A stretch of DNA of 64,000 nt from Macrocystis pyrifera (taxonomy: Eukaryota > Sar > Phaeophyceae > Laminariales > Laminariaceae), in contig JASSKH010000016.1 in NCBI GenBank assembly GCA_031763025.1, positions 2,046,001 to 2,110,000 on the forward strand, read 5' to 3'. The first letter of the stretch is position 1, and the number at the start of each line of letters is the position of its first letter. This document shows positions 42,440-54,218 of the stretch, piece by piece. Made by a program: the position numbers and the translations under genes. The notes below the pieces were generated by a model that did not search any database, had not been told where the DNA came from, and worked only from the letters and a program-made list of their open reading frames with translations.

Positions 42440-45400
42440 GTAAACCTTCTTTTGTGTTTTCGTTTGGTATTTTTCTCTTATGGGTTCGGTCTCTGAGGTT
42501 TTATTTACAGGGGGAGGGGACAAGTTGCCGCGAACCGCGTGTCTTGACCGTCCTGTCAGTGTGCGTGTTTTGTTCTAGTTTCGAGGGGGGGAGGGGTTGT
42601 TGATTGTCGGTAGGCGGCTTGTACCCGCCGCCGGCGCTGCCGCTGCAAGTGTTCTTGTTCTTATTCATCTTATTCATGTTGACGTTTTTGATGTGTCTGA
42701 TGTCAGTTTCTGTTGGTGTTGCTGGCGGGTTCATCCCTTTCATGCGAGTAGACTTTTGGCCGCTTGGACTGCCGGACGGTCGACCGACTACCCGATTTCT
42801 CCTTGTTGCGCCTGAAGGTCTCCCCTGACGGTGTGTCGCCCCTCCCCCCTCCGTGTTTCCCCCACCCCCCCTCCCCCTCCTTCCCCTTGACGTGCCACCT
42901 ATCATACGAACGTAGCATGAAATTGTGGCCGGAGGTGTACACACAAGCCCGTTCAGTTTGGCTCACTTGTAGTTTGACTCTCTTGTTTCGTGATTTTTAT
43001 TTTTACGTGTCCTCCCGCTCCTTTCCCTTGTTCCCTTTTTTGTCTTGGCTTTGTTACCTTTCTTGCCTTTTCCTTGTTTTCATTTCTTATTTTTTGTGTT
43101 TGTTTCCATGTTTTTGCTTTCACTTATTGCTCTCTTTGGCGGCAGACGTGTTAACCGTTTTTCTACGGTTAGTTAATTACCCCTTGAAGTGCATTTTACG
43201 TTTACGGTTTACGTCGCATATTTACGCACTTTTGTATGGAAAACCTTCTGTCTTGTGTTTTGCCTTGGATTGGAGGGGATTCGGTTTTTAGAGAGCAGTG
43301 CGATGTTGGTAGCGCGAGTATCCTCCGAATGCAGCACAACGTATTCTGTCCCCCCGCCCCCAATGACCGATTTGGAGGTGCGCCCCCGCCGGACTATTCG
43401 GGGAGCGCATACAACAGTCCCTTGGTCTTCTGCCACAGGGTATTAGGGAAAGGGTCAAGCTAGGTTTTTGCTTAGAACTCGAGACTTCTCTTATGTCGTG
43501 GTGCCTCGTTTTCCCAGCGAGGCACCCTTGAAAACTGTAAACTGAGATGGGCGGCCAGAGGGCTGATGGTTATCTGCTTGACCTCCTGTCTGAAGGTTGT
43601 GGTTGGCTGTGTTTTTATTGTTTTTGCGTGCGTTCGCGCGAGCGAACTGCTTTTGTTATCCACTGCTGCTGCTGTTGTGTATACTTTGGAAGGCGAGGGC
43701 GAGAGAGCGGTGGGTTTTATGGGATTGGATTGAAATTGAATGATTGATGGGAACGGGATTGTTGAATGGAGCGGAATTGGCTTGATTGATGGGGAAGACT
43801 GCCCAAGATGGGGAAGATTGCCAAAAAAAAAAAAAAAACTTTTTGTGACTCGCTGTGTGACGTATTCACAGAAAGTTATTGTTGATGTTATTGCTGTTGG
43901 GGTGCAGCTGCTGGTAGCGATAGAGAAGGAAAGCCAGAGCGCAGGGTATTTTATTGGAGTGGGCGAGAGAGACAACATACGAGAAAGAGAGAGGGGGGGG
44001 AAGAGGAGAGCAGAAGCAAGGAGGGAGGGGCGACAGGGCGAGAAAGTGGGCGAGAGGGGTCGAACGGGAGAGAGAGCGAGAGAGAGGGGAGAGGCAGGGG
44101 GAGAAGCATATGGAGAGTGAGAAAAAACACGAGGGGGAGAAAGAGGAGTGGCCAGAGGAGTTGAACGAAAATGGCTAGAAATAGGTACCAGGTATAGGGT
44201 GGAGCGATAGGTGCTCGTACGGTGTGTGTAGTACCTGCTTGCGTGTGGTGGCTGAAACTGTTTTTTTTTTTTTCACGGGATTGTGCCTCAAACGTTGCAT
44301 GTAAGCAAAAACCACAACTAGAGTTTTTTTTTGCGCGTTTTGTACCGTGTCTGTGAATACATCGGTCATGCCTGTGCGCAGGCGACCAGGCGAGGAGGGG
44401 AAGGGTGGGTGGCGGGGAGTAAACACTTTTTAGATTTCATCCTCACTAGGAAGGCCTGCGTTTCCTACCTGGTATGCACGTACACTCACTGACTCTGTAG
44501 TAGTACCTGGATCGGTCTGCGATACCGGCTCAGCCGTCATCAGTAGTAGTAGTGTGACCGGTGTTCGGGTAAATTTAGTGAGGCAGCTGGTCATTGTTTG
44601 CACCTGCCTAAGCAAACTAGTAGATAGTGTAGGTTCGTAGGTTCGAAGTACTGGTATGAACACGAGTACATACGCTTGCTTGCTTCGATGTTGTTTTCCG
44701 GACGGCCGGTTAGTATTGTATTAGTCCGCATACATATATATCGTACGTGCATGGAGTGTGTGTAGATGGGACTTCCCGAGTATCATTTTTTTATAGCTCC
44801 CCTAAGAATATCGGTGTCCTGTTGCATCCATTCATTCGTTCTTGTACTATCATTGCACGTAGCAGTATCTTTCTCATCGTTCAGCGGCGGTATAAATTAT
44901 TATAGCAGCAGCAAAGTAGCCGGGCAGTTGAGGTAGCGCTGTGAATAGCTTCTTGGAATCGGTTCTCCGAGTTGCGTCGTGCTGGTTGGTCGGGCATCGA
45001 TTGTTCTCATATTGTCTGCATTTGGCCCATATTTTGTAGGCGGCATCCTCGTCGGTGCTTTTATTTTTTTATTGTGGTGCTGCTGGTGGTGAACAATGAG
45101 TGGCAGACAGCGGTGTTGGTACCGCAAGGGAAGGAGGGAGCTATACTATTATTTACTGTGGGGGATGTTGGTGCTGCGCCACGAAGCTCGGCTTGCCTGT
45201 CTTTCTGTGGTGAGTGGCTTGTGAGGGATGTGGTTCGTGTGTGTGGGGGGAGCTTTGTTACATCATGTTTGTTGCAAAGACAGGAGTACCCTACTTAGTT
45301 TTACATCGATGTATGTCCGTCATAACAATGAAATACGATGGTCGATCCCTGAGGTTCTTAATTCCTACTCGTAGAGCTACGAGCAGCTTCGTAAGTTGAT

Positions 45401-46480
45401 GTGTGCGTGTGTGCATTTGAGTTTGTTTGCATTTTAGCTCTACATCCATCCCTATTGTATTGGGTAATATGTATGTGTTCTTCTGTTGTTGTGCCGTACT
45501 TTTACGGCTCGTTGTGCGGTTGTTGCTGTCGTTCTCTCCAGTGTTGTTGTGCTTGTTGCTGTGAGATTGCCGCAGGTAGAAGTAAGTAACCAAAAGGCAC
45601 ACAGCGCCAGTACCCACCCGCAGCAGCCAACGCAGCAGCGACCAATTATACTGTATCATAGCATCATCATCCTCATCTGTCATATTTTTAAGTTAGATGA
45701 TTGCTTCGAACAAGCATAGAGAGGTTGCCCAGAGAGAGTCAAGCAAAGACAAGCACAACACTAAGTGGGGTTGACAAATAGACGGGAAAGATCGCAGAGT
45801 AAATATATGCATCTGATCTGATCTGTAGGAGTACGTATACTCGTAAGCAAGGTAACAATATATTGGCAGTAAATCTCGCGAGAGGGTCGGACACTGTGCG
45901 CAGTAGTACCGATAGTCCTTGTTCGCGGGTGCCATGATTTAATCAAACACAACGAACACCTCGAACGGGCATCTTGATAAATGCCAACACGCGAAAAGTT
46001 TCGGCGGCGGCGCGATGATGATACCGATGACCGTTTGTTTCTTGAACGTTGATGACCCCCATTTTGTCAGCGCCGTCCTCGGGACTTTTACCGCGGGACG
46101 ATCGATACAAAGCCCGCGGGATATCACGGTATAATGGGATTTATTCCCGTTCCCATGGAAATTTATCTTATTATGCATACGCATGGGATTTAATATTCGA
46201 AATGACCAAGGGCGAAATGTCCCTACGTAGGGGGAGTGAAGTCCTGATATCGATCATGGCTTTTATATCCACCACTGTCTTTGGTCCCGATCTGGAATTG
46301 CGTTGCATGGTCGCTGTCGTTTGTCTGACCATACGTTGTCGAAACTCATTTTTTGTGTATCTGATGATTGTCGTGATGTACCTGGTACCTGGTTTGCTAG
46401 AAAACGACATGATCAGCGACCCACGTGAAGGGACCTCTAATTTGACAATATTTTTCGGTATCCCTGGATTCACCATGTTA
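42440..46480. other. Non-coding region
   Basis: No supported gene. Contains a C-rich run (42840-42880), a 9-bp perfect stem GGTGCCTCG/CGAGGCACC (43500-43526), an A15 tract (43824-43838), GA-rich sequence (43970-44140), and scattered TACCTGGTA words. An ORF at 46049-46528 is not recognisable. Confidence 0.45.
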
Positions 46481-46499
46481 TGTCACATCTGGTCCAAAA

Positions 46500-47276
46500 G
46501 GCCGTTTCCTATGCGGTTCGATTTTTGAGCTTCAGATTTTGATCCGATCGAATTTTCAGATGTGAACTTTGGCAAATCGAAACAGTCTTCCTATCTATGC
46601 GGAAAAATCAGATTTATTGTGCGTGGAAAGATTCGAGTAAACGCCGAGACTAGCTGCTGTAATTGTGGTCTGGCGCCGCGAAGAGACGCGTTGGGTGTGC
46701 TGCACTGCGCGTAGGACCAAGCGTCCGAGCCAAAGGCTGTCTGCCTCTGGTCTGGCGGCGAAGAGACGTGGCGTGTGCGCTAGAGTCAACCCGTCTCGGT
46801 GTCTTGTGTTTCATAATGTGACTGACTGCAGCTGCTGCTGCTGCTGTACAGCAGTGTAGTCTACGAGTACGTATCCACGGAAAAGTGTGCGCCAAGTGTG
46901 CTCCTCTTGGTCTCTAGACCCGAGCCTGCGCCAGCTGACTGTAGTTTGGCCACAGAGAGACGCACCGACCGCGCGTCGGGCGCAAAGCAACGTCGCTACA
47001 CGGCTGTGTCACCGTCCAGCTCATCGATCGTTCTGCTGCTGCTGCTGTTAGCTGTCGTGGATAGCATCTTGAATTTAGAGAGCATGCCATTTTTCGATTC
47101 GAAAAATAGAAATGACCCAAGTCGTCGGACTTGACTCCGACGACTAGGGTCATCGGATTCTCATATCGAAAAAAAATCGGTCAGGTTTTGCGTATTCGGA
47201 CTGCATAAGCAGGGTCATTTTGTTTTTATATAGAAAAATACAGATATGAAGCTCAAAATCCAACCGCATAGGAAAC
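46500..47276. repeat. ~775-base segment with inverted terminal repeats
   Basis: GTTTCCTATGCGGTTCGATT TTTGAGCTTCA at 46503 is the near-exact inverse of TGAAGCTCAAAATCCAACCG CATAGGAAAC at 47247. The inside carries GGTCTGGCGCCGCGAAGAGA and GGTCTGGCGGCGAAGAGACG (an internal duplication, 46669 and 46751) and a 42-base hairpin (47112-47153). It looks like a non-autonomous DNA element. Confidence 0.6.
47112..47153. repeat. 42-base hairpin
   Basis: ATGACCC, A, AGTCGTCGGA, loop CTTGAC, TCCGACGACT, A, GGGTCAT: 17 paired bases with one A-A mismatch. Lies in the element 46500-47276. Confidence 0.85.
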
Positions 47277-47289
47277 AGCCTATTAAGGG

Positions 47290-48700
47290 TCGAATCCCTG
47301 GCGTACACCTTGGATCCAGTCTGAGTTGTACAGTAGGTCTTGCTAGCACTCACTTGTCCTCCGCCGGGGATTCTAGTTATTTGTATCCTGTTTTCGTGTA
47401 CCGAGCGGGTAGAATGTCAAGTTTGCTGAACATGGCTATTCCGAGGTCCACTTGAGTGCAAAGCGAGTAGTCGAGCATGCGCAACAATACCTGGTACATA
47501 CGATTGGGTGCAACATGCGTGTGATGAGTGCCATGCAGACTTCCTTAGTGAGAAGCCCGCCCCCTCAGAGGGCTCCGTTGTCATATACTCCCGCGTCGCA
47601 GCCCTTTAAGCTTAGCCTGTAAATGCCAACGGTCAGATTTGTTTGTGTAGAGGAACCTTCCTGAATTCTTTGATTCCTTCGCCCTGTTCGCGTTCTTATT
47701 ATTTTGTTTATATATATTTTTTTGTTGAGGGCAGAACCAAGCTCCGACGATAGCCACAGCAGTATCTACGTACCGATAGCACAACAGTGTATCTACGTAC
47801 CGATATCATAGCATGCAATCAGCCCTGCATACTTGCAGAACAGCAAAGTCCATACAGTACGTTCGTGTCGATCAGAGTGCGATAACGCAAGCAAACAGAC
47901 AAGAAGAGTAGGTGTTGCCGAAAGCCACCATTTACTGGTATGTTTATTTTTATTTTTATCCCAGTGTTCTATTCGTACTTGGAACGCTTGATTTTCAGGA
48001 TTGATCGTGGAGTTTTTCCCTTTTCCCTCTTCCCTTCTATTTGTTGTTCCGTGTTGAACGTCAATTTCTTGTGAAAAAACATATCGCGACAGCTACTTTA
48101 TGCTTACCACAAGCAGTTATTTTAAAAACTTTGTCACACAGTTTGAAGGGCGGTGAGGTTGGATAGTTTGCCGACGGAGCACTCTGAGAGGGGGGGCTTC
48201 CAAGTACATCAATCTACCAGGTATAATTTTACACATGCTCCAATGTATGTGGCGAACGAGTTTTCCCGGAGCATGGCGGCGGGGCTCTTGGCATTTACAA
48301 GTCGCCAGTTTGCATCTACAATCATGGGCCTTCATCCACTTCGATTTTTTTGTTGATATTTTTCGTTCCTGATCGAGATTAGCGGGCGGTGAGTGCCGCC
48401 TGCAGAGCGAAGCGCCTTGGATATGTATATACAAACACAGCAGTCATTCGTTGATATACCCGCTTAATCATTTTTCCGTTTGGGCCATGTATGGGAACAC
48501 GTGGGTGATAACAGACATCCAAGACAAAGGTCCCGCCGATATACGGCTTCACAATCTTGGAATCCTTAGTAAATGGTCGATTGCCGTTTCCCTTCCACTA
48601 GATAGAGTAGAGTGCAGCTGGGAGTGTCCGACCACCCACATTTTATGAAGGTTATTATTGTCCGACATATATTCTCTCTATCCCCAGGGTGCATGATTAT
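47290..48700. other. Non-coding region
   Basis: No supported gene; short ORFs on both strands only. One TACCTGGTAC word at 47490 and one TACCAGGTA at 48218. Confidence 0.4.
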
Positions 48701-48714
48701 CCAATTTTCCCTTT

Positions 48715-49065
48715 GAAATCAAGCTAAGTGACCGCTCGGTTTTTCATCTGAAGCGAAGGTAAACGGCTACTCGAGTTTCCCTCCGAGAGCAGGGTAAACA
48801 TCCGACCAATTTTCTAAAACTAGAGAAAATAAACAGTCGACTTTCCCTTTAAAACCTAGCCCTTGGTTTTAGTCCAAAAACAGGGTAAATGTCCGATCGA
48901 AGTCCCTCTAACGAACGCTGGTTTTCGCTTTAAGACCAGGATAAAGATCCGATCGAGGTTCGTGTAAAACGAAGGTACATGAACGATCGATTTTCCCTGT
49001 GAAATCAAGGTAGAGTGCCTTTCGACTTTCTTTCTAAATCTAGCTAGGGTAAAGGTCCGATTCAT
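48715..49065 (+). repeat. Degenerate tandem repeat, 35-55 base units
   Basis: About nine units with consensus near GTCCGATCGATTTTCCCT-TGAAA-CA-GGTAAA. Units differ by substitutions and small insertions. Confidence 0.65.
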
Positions 49066-49489
49066 GTCCGACGACTGAAAGACAGGCATACAGACGAAAA
49101 GGTAGGCGGGCAGGCAGGCAGGCGGGCAGACATGCGCACATGTTGCGGCGGAGGGACGTGGGAGCAACCAAAAGTACGACGAGTCGAGGCATGCAGCCAC
49201 GTGTCGTTGGGCGCGGAGTAGGGGCGGAATACTCTGTGGGTGTGGGTTGGGTGTTTCATTCAGCAGACGGTTTCAGCATGCTGAATGTAAAACGCCTGAC
49301 CAAGGTGTATAGCGCATGCAGCGCGTGGACCAACACCGAGTGTCTTAAGACTCTACCCAGGCAAGGAAGATAATACGTGCAAAACCTAAAAAGTGAACTA
49401 AAGGACTAAAAACTAAAGGATTAAAGGCTAAACCGACTGTTCGCTCGCATATACGCATCATTACGCGTGATAACGGGCATAATCGAGTA

Positions 49490-49640
49490 TCTGCATCGCT
49501 CGCAGTCGAGGGTTTTGGTCATCGTTTGCTTCGCTCTCGCCTGAGCGAAGCCCTGCAGCCACTGGGACTGCCGAAGGGTCCAACGTACGAACTGAGGAGG
49601 CGAGTCAGGTGAGCGTTGACAGTTCACCCCGGGGAGCTTG
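49490..49640 (+). other. Short coding-like segment, SAP-like, of unknown origin
   Basis: Frame reads RLSEALQPLGLPKGPTYELR then RRVR followed by GTGAGC. The helix-LGLP-helix pattern resembles a SAP motif. There is no start or context to support a gene; it may be a transposon remnant. Confidence 0.25.
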
Positions 49641-49659
49641 CCGTAACACACATACATAC

Positions 49660-49760
49660 AACAGACAGATAGACAGATATACAAGCAGATAGATATATAG
49701 ACTGACAGATAGACAGACAGACAGGCAGGCAGACAGGCAGGCAGACAGACTGACAGACGT
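49660..49760 (+). repeat. GACA/GATA microsatellite
   Basis: Imperfect ACAGATAGACAGATAT, then GACAGACAGACAGGCAGGCA units. Confidence 0.85.
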
Positions 49761-49827
49761 TAAGTGCAAGGCAGTATGGACCTAGGGACCGACTACTGCT
49801 AGCAGGTTGATGCCTTTGGCTCCGCTC

Positions 49828-50030
49828 TGGTCACTCACACGAGGTGCTTGACGATGTTCCAAATTATAAGCTATTGTATTAGTCGTTGCTTACCTCGCCA
49901 GATGTCTCCTGAACGAAGGGGCGAGGCGCTCATCCGAAAGGCCGGCGATAACGCCTGCCAGGTATGATGAGGGAACGATTACTATAAACCATAATGATGT
50001 AACAGGGGAAAGGGATACCATAGCACTAGC
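49828..50030 (+). repeat. ~200-base direct repeat, copy 1
   Basis: CACTCACACGAGGTGCTTGA to GGATACCATAGCACTAGC. Copy 2 starts at 50279. Similarity by eye is about 85 percent over the length. Confidence 0.8.
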
Positions 50031-50278
50031 CCACCCTGAAGGGCCGTATATGGATTCATAGAAAACTCAGGCACGAACCAAACTAATCTGGTTAATTCGG
50101 AATGGATCGAAGATGCGGCACTTCACAACCCACTCCCACACCTCTACCTTGCAAGGCTGTAGCCGATTACACGTGGACACTACGGATCAGACAACAAGTC
50201 CGAAAGTATTGATACGCGATAGCAGGCAAAACAAGCTAAAACTACCCAGACGCTAAACCGACGAACAAAACTCGATTA

Positions 50279-50476
50279 CACTCACACGAGGTGCTTGACG
50301 ATGTTACAAATTATAAGCTCTGGTATTAGTGGTTGCTTGCCTCGCCAGATATCTTCTGAACGAAGAGGCGAGGCACTCGTCAGAAAGTCAGGCGATAATG
50401 CCTGCCAGGTATATTGAGGGGACGAATGCTACAAACCATAATGCCGCAACAGGGGAGAGGGGACCATAGCACATGC
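50279..50476 (+). repeat. ~200-base direct repeat, copy 2
   Basis: CACTCACACGAGGTGCTTGA to GGGACCATAGCACATGCAGA, ending in the GACA satellite. Could be a pair of solo or flanking repeats of an element, since the spacing is only 450 bases. Confidence 0.8.
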
Positions 50477-50649
50477 AGACAGACAGACATACATACATAC
50501 ATACATACATGCAGACATGCAGACAGACAGACCGACAGACATACAGGCAGACAGACAGACAGACAGACAGACAGGCCGACAGACAGACAGGCAGGCAAAC
50601 AGACAGGCAGGCAGGCAGACAGACAGATGGACAGACAGACAGACAAACG

Positions 50650-50716
<67 letters not shown>
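50474..50716 (+). repeat. GACA microsatellite, ~240 bases
   Basis: AGACAGACAGACAGACAGAC with interspersed ACAT, GGCA and AAC variants; pure at 50650-50716, then (AT)n. Long ORFs in both strands result from the 4-base period. Confidence 0.92.
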
Positions 50717-50717
<1 letters not shown>

Positions 50718-50869
50718 TATATATATATAAAGAGCTTACTGCCTTTCGTTTTAGAGAGCGCACGCACAAAGCTATAGCAACAATTGTTCCGCCCGCTCCA
50801 TCTCCAGCTTGTCACCACCCCCACATATATATCCTGCCACATCTCGGGAATAGCATGATCTATCTCACC

Positions 50870-51060
50870 TATCTGTCTACAGTAGAACATCTAGTTCCTC
50901 CGATTGTGAGAGGTTGTCCACAACATATCTGCACTGTTGATACCTAACCCACCAGGAAACATGCGCTATGTAGATAATGCGGATTATGCGGGTCCCACCC
51001 GGCAAGATGAACTAGACCATACAAGATCGGGAATTGATTTGCCTGGGAATACTCGTAGCT
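50870..51060. repeat. GATC-rich dispersed repeat family 4, copy 3
   Basis: CCAGGAAACATGCGCTATGT, ATGCGGATTATGCGGGTCCC, ACCCGGCAAGATGAACTAGA, CATACAAGATCGGGAATTGA. Parallel to copies 1 and 2. Confidence 0.55.
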
Positions 51061-51399
51061 AGGAAATTAAGTGGCCATCGATGGGAGGTGTGTGATCCTC
51101 ATCTTCTGTCCCCTGCATCCTTCTTGTTACCCTCAATACTTTATCTCTCTTCCCTCCGCAGCCCACGTTGTTGCAAGTGACCTTGCGAAGTGTTTCTGAC
51201 TTGACGATATCGTTGTGTTGTATACTACTCTGATCGAGAAATATAGTCCCCGTTTGATACCCACATCAGAGCTCAAACGTTGATTATATTACAGGCTACG
51301 TGGAGTCAAAGTGGTAAATATTTTGCTTTGGGTGAGCGGGCGGGCGGGAGAGGAGGGGGGGGGGGTGTACATTTGTCATGCATGGTCGCAGTCGTATGG

Positions 51400-51560
51400 C
51401 CACAGACCCTCGCGTCCCTACAATGCCAAGACGGAGCACGCCGGATTTCATCGACCAAGCAGGAATTGCTTGCACCAAGCGTGAAGCGCCGTGAGGTGTT
51501 GGGCGAGTCGCATGGAGGGTTAGCTGTATCCTACAAAGAACATAATGTTAGGCGAAATTC
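51400..51560 (+). repeat. Dispersed repeat family 2, copy 2
   Basis: About 160 bases similar to the reverse complement of 1085-1245, lying just upstream of the truncated LINE. Shared frame LLAPSVKRREVLGESHGG. Confidence 0.6.
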
Positions 51561-51685
51561 CGTATGGATGATGGGTCTGGGTGAATTAATTTGTGATCTT
51601 GTGTGGCCATTTCCAGTCGGGGGAACGAGTATATTATGTCATGGGGGGGGGCTGAACCAGCATGTTCCCTTGGTTCTCTATCCTG

Positions 51686-52518
51686 CTTACCATGATGGTT
51701 ATGTTGTACGACTGGATATGGAAATACAAGTACACACGTAGAAAGTGGAGTGAAGGAATAGTTATTAGTATAAACTTATTCAAGAAAGGAGATAAGGCTG
51801 ACCCGGGGAACTATAGAGGGATAACGCGTTTAAGCGTAGTAGCCAGAAAAGGTTTTGATATTGTAAACAACAGAATGGGAACACAGAGAAGGAAGGCAAA
51901 ATGAGTGAAGGGCAATCAGGGTTTAGGCCAAACCGCAGCTGCGTAGACCATATGTACACGTTAGGTAAGATAATCCAAGGTAGGAAAGACGCGGGGTTAA
52001 CAACGTACTGTTTCTTTTTAGATGTACAGAAGGCCTACGACGCAGTGTGGAGAAATAGTTTGTGAGAAAAACTGTGGGAAACTGGGATCAGAGGAATTAT
52101 GTGGATACTGATGGAAAAAGGCGATGGAATGCGCGAGAAGTGCAGTGATGCTGGACCGGGAAATATCGCAGTATGTTGATATTTTACAAGGAGTTGGAGA
52201 GGGATGTACGTTGTCACTTAGCATATTCAAGATGTTTTTCAACGACCTGATAGTAGCAGTCGAAGCAGCAACGCAGGGAGGCACGGTGGGGGAAGATACG
52301 GTGTCGGGAATGATATTTGCGGATGACTTCATGGGGATATCAGAATCACCCGAGGGACTGCAGAAACAAATAGAGAAGGTGATATAATACATCAGGAAAT
52401 AGAGGGTGACGGCGAACGTCAAGAAGTACGCAGTAGTTGGATGTAACGAAGACAAGGTGAACCCGGTAAATTTCAGTTAGAAGTGAGAAGAAGATGGAAT
52501 ACCGATCGTAGACCAGTA
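51686..52518 (+). mobile_element. 5'-truncated LINE, first half (reverse transcriptase)
   Basis: Homology to the minus-strand LINE starts abruptly at TTACCATGATGGTTATGTTG (51686), as in 5'-truncated LINE copies. RT motifs: LFKKGDKADPGNYRGITRLS (51770-51840), SGFRPNRSCVDHMYTL-like sequence near 51920, FLDVQKAYDAVWRNSL near 52015, and catalytic FADDFMGISESPEGLQKQIE (52318-52376). Frames are broken at 51902 and 52063. Homology stops at 52517, where a copia fragment is inserted. Confidence 0.85.
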
Positions 52519-52735
52519 TAGAACAACATGGCAGTTGTTCACAGTCCCGCAAATGTCTGATGTATTCTGATTGGCTGATTGGTATGATTTACGTAGCTTC
52601 AAATTGTCCAAGGGGTATGTGCGGTGGGTTTTTGTGCTTTGCCGAATGAGTTGCATGAAAATACATTTGGATGGTTTTCTAGGGTCACGGGGAAGAGGGA
52701 TGAGAGCCCCCTTGACCTCACAACCACAATTACAA

Positions 52736-53134
52736 TTATAATTTCAAGAAGAACAACAACATTCTTTTGCTCCCGCGCCTCATGGCGAGGTTAAGCGGCG
52801 CCACACTCGGTGCACAAGCCCTCCCCTTATCCATCAAACGAAACACGCATGCATCTGCCAGGCACTGTGCAAACCCTAAAGTTAACAGGCACCTAGTAAG
52901 ATGTGCATGCCATTGTTTTGAAGCCTGCTTCAAACCGTACAAGCTCTTGTTCAGTTTTAGTATCTTCCCCGACAGTCCACCGCAACCCTGAGGCAAACAC
53001 ATGAATACGTTGTCCTCTAGGTCAGATTGCACGAAAGCCTGCTCAATGTCAAAATGGCACAAGTCAAGATCCAGTTCGCACGCAATCGCTGTCAACAACC
53101 GAACACTCGAAACAGCAACAGTAGGCGCAAACAA
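52736..53134 (-). pseudogene. Copia reverse transcriptase (RVT_2) fragment
   Basis: Encodes FAPTVAVSSVRLLTAIACEL, then CHFDIEQAFVQSDLEDNVFM, CLPQGCGG and LNKSLYGLKQASKQWHAHL. These are the canonical copia RT blocks (FAP, D-V-x-T-A-F-L, D-L-E, KSLYGLKQ). The frame stops before the YVDD catalytic block, which is absent. Confidence 0.88.
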
Positions 53135-53629
53135 CTCCCCGACATCATTGTTAGCTCTCTGCCCATCTCCCGGTGATACCAGTTTGCCTTAGTTTTTGTG
53201 GACCAACCGTACTGATCAGCCTTCCAGTCAAACACCCACATTGCGTTGATGTAGTTGTCCACAGGTTGCTATACTAGCTCAAACGCCCCTGCATCCAGCA
53301 ATCCGTAAAACTCCCGCCCCGTCGAGTCCTCCCAAAGATGAGCGTACTCCGACCACATGGCCTCCTTGTGGCTCCGTGGGACCTTGAGGTCAGAGGCGTA
53401 GCATTGTGGCAAATCCGGAGGCTTGTAGGGCGGCCGCTGGTTCCTGAGGGTGTTATCGATGTCCTCCCGAGTGGCAAGCCGTGTCGCGAACGCACACGGT
53501 ATCCCCCCGGGGGGGGGGGCCCCCCTGTTGGCGATGTTTCCTCGCGATTTCCATTCGTCGGCTCCTTGCTGCGACTTGCGTCGACGGTCTCCCGCGTATC
53601 GAAGATCGACAACAGCGCCGTCTCGTCCA

Positions 53630-54139
53630 TCATTGACAAAAAACCGACGCTATGGTGAAGGCCTTGGTCGCGGCTTTCTGGCGACGGCGGGGGCGGTTCT
53701 TCCGGAGTTGCTCAGCTCTGAACGTCTGGTGTGGCCGAGAACTGAACCGTCTTCGAACGGGTACGTCCGAATATCCGCTGCAGCTCCAGCGGCGACTGAA
53801 GCGGCGGTGGTGGCGGCTGAAGCGGCGGTGGCGGCAGCTGAAGTGGCGGTGGCGGCGACTGAAGCGGCGGCGGCGGTGACTGCAGCGGCGGTGGCTCGTA
53901 CGTGATTCTAAAACCCGGTATTTCCGGCGCGGCGGCGTACCCTGAACCCCCCGCGTTGCCGGCCCGGGCATGACGCGCGCACGCGGAACCGTCCACACCA
54001 CGCCGCTGGTGTAGCAGATACCGCCCGTCGAGGCCTTGATGACCTTCACAGCCGACGACGGATGGTTGTGCCCGTTGTTCAGGAAGTAGCATGGTACCGC
54101 CTGGACGTCGGATATAGACCTACGGTCCACCCGCATCAT
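53630..54139 (-). pseudogene. Copia integrase C-terminal region with CGG-repeat insert
   Basis: Starts near CYFLNNGHNHPSSAVKVIKA, TSGVVWTVPR, which resembles the integrase C-terminal block of copia polyproteins. It then runs into a ~100-base expansion of GGCGGCGACTGAAGC-type units (53790-53890, in another frame PPPPLQSPPPPLQ). Broken from the RT by frameshifts. Confidence 0.6.
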
Positions 54140-54218
54140 GCCTTCTCAGAAGAACGGCACCACCTACAGGTCCAGCAGTCGCGAGTAGAATACCTCGTAT
54201 GGTGACCGCCACCCGATT

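Larger units (their letters stand above)
52519..54218 (-). mobile_element. Ty1/copia-type retrotransposon fragment nested in the LINE
   Basis: Minus strand, from right to left: an integrase C-terminal block near 54100 (CYFLNNGHNHPSSAVKVI), a proline-rich or CGG-repeat stretch (53790-53890), then the pre-RT segment WVFDWKADQYGWSTKTKA (about 53215), and the RT (52736-53134). Frameshifts occur at 53640 and around 53150-53280. RNase H, gag, protease and clear LTRs were not seen, so it is a truncated copy. Confidence 0.8.

Noticed and set aside
46049..46528. 159-codon ORF with hydrophobic stretches
   Set aside because: A second ORF runs antisense over the same bases; it includes a TACCTGGTACCTGGT repeat word and the end of an inverted-repeat element. 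No recognisable domain.
50380..50947. ORFs of DRQT and SVCL repeats
   Set aside because: Translations of the GACA microsatellite; open in several frames of both strands.
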